From positions 19,973 through 83,972 of the forward strand of contig CAZQHK010000020.1 of assembly GCA_964593455.1 (NCBI GenBank): a DNA stretch of 64,000 nucleotides, given 5' to 3'. The translations under genes and the position numbers were made by a program. Origin of the DNA: CAZQHK01 sp964593455 (lineage in GTDB: Bacteria; Muiribacteriota; CAYSPT01). The notes under the pieces are model-generated. The model was not told the DNA's origin, searched no databases, and worked only from the letters and a program-made list of their open reading frames with translations. Below are positions 59,765 through 64,000 of the stretch, piece by piece; the stretch's first letter is position 1, and each line of letters begins with the position of its first letter.

Positions 59765-60481
59765 TTATTTCCATTTCCGGCTCTCAACGGTTCTCACGTT
59801 GAGAAACAGGAAAAACACGACCACGCTAACGTAATATACCAGGTCCCTGGTATCGATGACGCCCCGGCCAATACTGTGGAAATGAGACCCCAAGCCCAGG
59901 TATTCGAAGATGGGCACGAGCGCTCTGGGCAACACTCCGAGCACCAGCCCTTCACCGAGGATAAACATGAAGAAACAAAGCGCGATCCCCATGATATAGG
60001 CGACGATCTGGTTTTTGGTCAGACCGGAAGCGAAGATACCGATAGACAGGTAGGCCGCGCCCATGAACAGCGCTCCCAGATATCCGCCGATAAGTGGCCC
60101 GGGATCGGGATTCCCGTACATGTAAACTATGAGCGGAATGGGGAAGGAAAACATGACCGTGAGGGCCAGGAAGAAAAAACAGGCCAGGAACTTACCCAGC
60201 ACCACTTCGTAATCCTTGACCGGAAGGGTCAGCATGAGTTCCAGTGTCCCGGAGCTTTTCTCTTCCGCCCATGTCCGCATGGTTACCGCCGGGAGCAGGA
60301 ACAGGAAGATCCAGGGAAGAACGACGAAGTAGTAGCGCATAGACGCCTGAGCCTCGAAGAAGAACGCTCTGAAAAACAACCACCCGGTCAGCACCAGGTA
60401 AACAGTCATGAACACGTAGGCGGTAGGGGAAGAAAAATACCCCTTGAACTCTTTGCTGAATATGGCTTTTACGACGCTCAT
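59765..60481 (-). CDS. gldF: ABC-2 type permease, GldF-like
   Basis: 238 residues, six transmembrane helices of the ABC-2 family with the conserved N-terminal FSKEFKGYFSSPTAYVFM and the RTWAEEKSSGTLELML segment. It forms the membrane channel for the ABC ATPase encoded just upstream. I chose the ATG that overlaps the ATPase stop (ATGA); a longer frame would run through the ATPase coding region. Confidence 0.92.
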   Translation of the reverse strand: MSVVKAIFSKEFKGYFSSPTAYVFMTVYLVLTGWLFFRAFFFEAQASMRYYFVVLPWIFLFLLPAVTMRTWAEEKSSGTLELMLTLPVKDYEVVLGKFLACFFFLALTVMFSFPIPLIVYMYGNPDPGPLIGGYLGALFMGAAYLSIGIFASGLTKNQIVAYIMGIALCFFMFILGEGLVLGVLPRALVPIFEYLGLGSHFHSIGRGVIDTRDLVYYVSVVVFFLFLNVRTVESRKWK

Positions 60482-61428
60482 GCGTTTGCTCCCCCTTCCA
60501 TGGTAGTCAACCTGGTAAAGACATCCTCCAGGCTGAGTTCTTCTTCTCTGAGCTCCGACATGATCCATTTATTTTTCACAGCGCACTGGAAAATCTGTTC
60601 ACAGACCGCCGATTCCTTGCTGGCCTGGAGGGAAAACCTGACCAGGCCGGGCCCGGGAGAAACGTCTTCCCGTATCTTGTGAACACTGTCAAGCAATTGA
60701 AGTTTTTCGGTCACCGGCTTGGCTTCTCCCCTAAATGTTGCCCAGACGGTCTTCATACCGCCGATAGAGTCCTGCAGTTCTCCCGGGGTGCCCTTGGCTA
60801 CGATGCGTCCCCGGTTGATTATCATGATTCGGCTGCACGTAGCCGAGACCTCGGGAAGAATGTGACTGCAAAGGATAATGGTCTTCTCCTTGCCGATGGT
60901 CTTGATGAGTTCGCGGATCTCGATGATCTGGTTCGGGTCGAGCCCACTGGTAGGTTCGTCCAGGATCAATATCTCGGGATCATGAAGCAGGGCCTGGGCC
61001 AGGCATACTCTCTGGATGAATCCCTTTGAGAGTTCGTTGATCGGCCGCCTGACAACCGGCCCCAGACCGCAAAGCTCGACTTTCTCCTTAATCGCCCGGC
61101 GCCGCTCACGAGACGGCATCCTTCGAATGGCCCCGATAAAATCAAGATAGTCACGAACGACCATTTCCCGGTAGACAGGAGCGTTCTCGGGCACGTACCC
61201 GAGAAGTTTTCTGACCTCGAGAGATCCGGTGAACACGTCATGACCGGCGATATCCGCCTCGCCGCTCGAGGCCGGCATGTAGCAGGTGAGAATCTTCATG
61301 GTGGTGGTCTTACCGGCCCCATTCGGTCCCAGGAAACCAACCACCTCGCCTTTCTGCACCTCGAACGACACATCTTCGATGGCCAGTGTCGGACCATAGT
61401 ATTTGGTGAGATTCTTTACGTTGATCAT
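60478..61428 (-). CDS. gldA: ABC transporter ATPase, GldA-like
   Basis: 316 residues. Walker A GPNGAGKTTT, Q-loop region, signature LSKGFIQRV (LSKGF in place of LSGGQ), Walker B LILDEPTSGLDPNQ and the switch His in LCSHILPEV. The C-terminal 90 residues are the accessory domain seen in GldA/CcmA-like exporters. It energises the permease encoded next, and together with the GldG and DUF4340 proteins forms one complex. Cargo unknown. Confidence 0.94.
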   Translation of the reverse strand: MINVKNLTKYYGPTLAIEDVSFEVQKGEVVGFLGPNGAGKTTTMKILTCYMPASSGEADIAGHDVFTGSLEVRKLLGYVPENAPVYREMVVRDYLDFIGAIRRMPSRERRRAIKEKVELCGLGPVVRRPINELSKGFIQRVCLAQALLHDPEILILDEPTSGLDPNQIIEIRELIKTIGKEKTIILCSHILPEVSATCSRIMIINRGRIVAKGTPGELQDSIGGMKTVWATFRGEAKPVTEKLQLLDSVHKIREDVSPGPGLVRFSLQASKESAVCEQIFQCAVKNKWIMSELREEELSLEDVFTRLTTMEGGANA

Positions 61429-61440
61429 TGTTCTGTTTTG

Positions 61441-63933
61441 CTAATCCTCCTTCAGTGCCGAGGCCTCCTCGGGTGTCCTGTCCCGCATGGAGAGGGCGCC
61501 GGCAAAACATTTCTGAACGCACAGACTGCATCCTATACAACGTTCCGGATTCGTCATCGGATGTTTATCTTCGTCAAGCTCGATGGCCAGATAAGGACAC
61601 CTGGTGCAGTTGCCGCAACTCACACAAATCTCGGCCTTGCCCGCTGATATCTTTTTAGCTGGGCTGAGATCCATAAAATCGGTAATCGGTTCGGGAAGAG
61701 CGGCTCCGATAAGTTCCTTTACCGATCCGATCCCACGGGCGGCCATCATGTGGCTGAGCCCGGAATGAAGCTCGTCGATTATACCATACCCGTACTTGAG
61801 AACAATCGTGCAGAACTGCACCGTCTGTGTCCCCAGAGCCAGAAAATCGGCCGCCGCTTTATAGTCCATCGGACCTCCGTTGCCGGATATGGCTACACCT
61901 TGCCCGGCGGCATTGGCCAGGCTCAGGTAGCTGATGGGAGTGACCCCGTCACCGCTCATACCCACAACAATCCCTTCATCCCAGGTCGGTTTTTTGCCGG
62001 GTCGGAAACAGAGTGACGGGAAACTGTTGGCCAGGGTGACTCCCGCTTTCTTATCCGGATACCGGTTGAGCGTTTCTCTGATAGCCGTGAGAATCGGGAC
62101 GATAGAAGTCACCGCGCCGGTCAGTTTGAACAACTTGGGTACGCTGCCGGAACCGGCTTCCAGTATCCAGCCGATGATCTTAGCGGTGAGAGCCGGACTC
62201 TGGGAGACGATATCGCCTTCAGTACCGTCACCACCCTGCGGGCAGGAGAGACTGTATTCGATCGCCCTGGCGCCCGCCTCCTCGAGCAGACGGGTGTTAC
62301 TTTGCCAGCCGGCCTTGTCCGATTCGTCATCGCCGGTGACCGGCCCGCCGGTGGAGGCGATGGTAAGCCGGTCGGGGTATTCTTCGTTCAGTATCTTCAG
62401 CTCCCGGCAGACCCGTTTAAGCGGGTGCCCGGAGACGTTGTCGCAGTTACCGTATGTGAGATTCTCGAAAACGTGCATGTACTCAGCAGGAATATGAATG
62501 GGCACATCGTCGAAAGCCGTCTTCATGACACCGCCGGCCCAACCCGCCTCGTAAGCCAGCTGCATCTGTTCCAGTCCGTCAGAGCACGGCGCTGCGGAGA
62601 GCAGGAATGGGGATATGAGAGGAATGCCGAAAAAGTCCGCCTGCAACGAAACCGGTACATGACAGTATCCTGGATTAACGAGCACACTCTTCACGTTCTT
62701 TTCAATTTTCGGCTGAGGCTGCTGGCTCAGAAACGCGTCAACAGCCGCAGCGGTATTCTTGCCCGCAGCGACAGCCTCTACCACAGTGGTTGGACCGTTT
62801 GCCAGGTCGCCGGCGGTAAACACACCCGGTATCTCGGGCTGCCGGGAAGAGGCGCGGGCACCGATAGCCACGATGACATGTGAGAACCCGTATCGCTCGA
62901 CACAAGAGTCAAAGACGTCTTTGATATCATTGAGGTTAAATACCTTGCCGGGATCGAGGTCCACCCGGCATGTGCTCATCCCGTTCAGGCCCCCAGTTTC
63001 GTCTTTGATTATTTTTGTTACCCGGGTCCGATTGGTGAGGTTTATATCGTATTCCAGGATTTCTTTACGTTCGCGGTCGGTGATTGGCATCTCGCTGACG
63101 GTTTCCAGAACAAACATCTCCACGTCCGCGGCCCCGCTTTGCCTGGCCACAACGGCACAGTCTACAGCCGTTGACCCACCGCCGATAACAGCTACCCGCC
63201 CGCTCAAGGGATAGCGTTTCGGGGAAGCCAGGAAATCACGCCATTTTATTGCCACATCCTCGTTATCAACGCCGAGAGCAATAGTTTCCGAGAGACCGGC
63301 AGCCACCACCACCGCCTGGTACTCTTGTTTCAGGAGCAGCGAAGGATCATCAATGGTAATGTTGGTTTTGATGGTCAGACTCCCGAGTGATTGAACAAAC
63401 TCGATGTCCGCATCAAGCACGTCCGTCGGTTGACGGTAGGAAGGAATCAAACGGCACATGCCGCCGGCGGCTGCGCCGGATTCGAAAACGGTGACGGAAT
63501 ACCCCTGGCGGGCCAGGTAGGCGGCGCAACCGAGCCCCGCCGGGCCGGCGCCGATCACCGCTACCTTTTTGTGTTTCGGTTTCACCGGTTCGAACTCCGG
63601 CAGCGCGGATAGTTCCCGCGCCCTGGTGATAATGGTGGCCTGTACCGCCGGAATATCCACTGCGGTATCGAATTTTTTATGGACACAGGCGGCCATACAG
63701 TGGCGTTCGGGACACACGAATCCGCACACCGTCCCAAGCACATTGTGTTCCAGAATCTCCGCGGCGGCACGGCGGTAATCCTGCGGCGCACCCTGCTTGG
63801 CTGCCAAAATGAAATCAGCCGGTGAACAGTTTGCCGGACAGGCGGTCTGACAGGGTTTTTCTTCACAGTATTCGCATTTGGCGATCTCCGCCGCCAGTTG
63901 AGCTTCTGTTAAAATCATTTCTTTTAGCTCCAT
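61441..63933 (-). CDS. Fused PreT-PreA-like flavoprotein (dihydropyrimidine dehydrogenase family)
   Basis: 830 residues. N-terminal Cys-rich alpha-helical [4Fe-4S] domain (CEYCEEKPCQTACP, CGFVCPERHCMAACV), FAD-binding VAVIGAGPAGLGCA, NAD(P)-binding VAVIGGGSTAVDCA and GVFTAGDL. From about residue 420 an FMN-binding dihydroorotate-dehydrogenase-like barrel (VMKTAFDD, YSLSCPQGG, GNGGPMDYKAAADF), ending with two ferredoxin motifs (CVSCGNCTRCPY, CIGCSLCVQKC). Bacteria usually encode PreT and PreA separately; the fusion resembles animal DPD. The loop after SCPQ lacks the DPD catalytic Cys, so the substrate may differ. Upstream, GGGAGGGA lies 11 bases before the ATG. Confidence 0.88.
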   Translation of the reverse strand: MELKEMILTEAQLAAEIAKCEYCEEKPCQTACPANCSPADFILAAKQGAPQDYRRAAAEILEHNVLGTVCGFVCPERHCMAACVHKKFDTAVDIPAVQATIITRARELSALPEFEPVKPKHKKVAVIGAGPAGLGCAAYLARQGYSVTVFESGAAAGGMCRLIPSYRQPTDVLDADIEFVQSLGSLTIKTNITIDDPSLLLKQEYQAVVVAAGLSETIALGVDNEDVAIKWRDFLASPKRYPLSGRVAVIGGGSTAVDCAVVARQSGAADVEMFVLETVSEMPITDRERKEILEYDINLTNRTRVTKIIKDETGGLNGMSTCRVDLDPGKVFNLNDIKDVFDSCVERYGFSHVIVAIGARASSRQPEIPGVFTAGDLANGPTTVVEAVAAGKNTAAAVDAFLSQQPQPKIEKNVKSVLVNPGYCHVPVSLQADFFGIPLISPFLLSAAPCSDGLEQMQLAYEAGWAGGVMKTAFDDVPIHIPAEYMHVFENLTYGNCDNVSGHPLKRVCRELKILNEEYPDRLTIASTGGPVTGDDESDKAGWQSNTRLLEEAGARAIEYSLSCPQGGDGTEGDIVSQSPALTAKIIGWILEAGSGSVPKLFKLTGAVTSIVPILTAIRETLNRYPDKKAGVTLANSFPSLCFRPGKKPTWDEGIVVGMSGDGVTPISYLSLANAAGQGVAISGNGGPMDYKAAADFLALGTQTVQFCTIVLKYGYGIIDELHSGLSHMMAARGIGSVKELIGAALPEPITDFMDLSPAKKISAGKAEICVSCGNCTRCPYLAIELDEDKHPMTNPERCIGCSLCVQKCFAGALSMRDRTPEEASALKED

Positions 63934-64000
63934 AATCTTACAAGTCCCTCCCTATTTTTCCATTTTACGCCGGATTCCTGAACAAAGATTTAAACCACTG

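Noticed and set aside
59747..60682. 311-codon plus-strand open frame across the GldF/GldA boundary
   Set aside because: Antisense to the ABC permease and ATPase, both with clear motifs.
1..64000. tRNA, rRNA or prophage genes
   Set aside because: I found no cloverleaf arms with a T-psi-C loop, no rRNA-like conserved stretch, and no phage structural or integrase gene.

Overview
The window looks like a chromosomal segment of a Gram-negative bacterium of about 50% G+C from a deep, poorly cultivated lineage. Outer-membrane biology is implied by a TamB-type protein, a GT9 heptosyltransferase-like enzyme, many secreted proteins and a rhomboid sortase. The housekeeping order yicC-remA-gmk-coaBC-priA-def-fmt-rsmB, with PASTA/kinase/rpe genes divergent from it, recalls arrangements in Desulfobacterota-like and other non-model phyla. 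The sequence alone does not let me name a phylum. I see no rRNA, tRNA, CRISPR array, prophage or transposase.

Layout. 0-9.9 kb: a response-regulator fragment, a GT-C-like membrane protein, a dolichol-phosphate-mannose-synthase-like GT2, a STAND ATPase with TPRs and a C-terminal winged helix that seems to start on AUU or AUA, its coupled partner, a MATE exporter and a PLDc_N-type envelope protein. 10.3-19.4 kb: a soluble histidine kinase, then the minus-strand housekeeping series. 19.7-22.9 kb: a PASTA membrane protein, a tail-anchored pseudokinase, rpe and a lone receiver. 22.9-29.1 kb: a three-gene phosphorelay (receiver, PAS kinase, hybrid kinase), a TrmJ/SpoU methyltransferase, a TatD-associated-type radical SAM protein, coaE and a HAMP-only protein. 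29.2-32.7 kb: a galT-glgA-galT sugar operon. 32.8-38.9 kb: two secreted proteins divergent from tamB. 39.2-41.9 kb: a radical SAM protein and two membrane proteins, one internally duplicated. 42.2-45.1 kb: a near-perfect sigma-54 promoter, a VIT/VWA protein with a C-terminal sorting tail, and a rhombosortase-like protease. 45.1-54.6 kb: surface-glycan style genes (radical SAM, GT2, GT-C, SGNH, two B12-type radical SAM enzymes, GT9). 54.7-63.9 kb: a gingipain-like C25 protease, a GldA/F/G plus DUF4340 exporter operon, and a fused dihydropyrimidine-dehydrogenase-like flavoprotein.

The best candidates for unusual biology are the sigma-54-driven VIT/VWA-rhombosortase pair, the split PASTA/pseudokinase module, the non-canonical start of the STAND regulator, and the paralogous GalT pair around glgA in which one copy has His in place of the conserved Gln. 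Noncoding DNA carries two dispersed repeat families. Several promoters with extended -10 boxes lie so close to the start codon that the transcripts may be leaderless.
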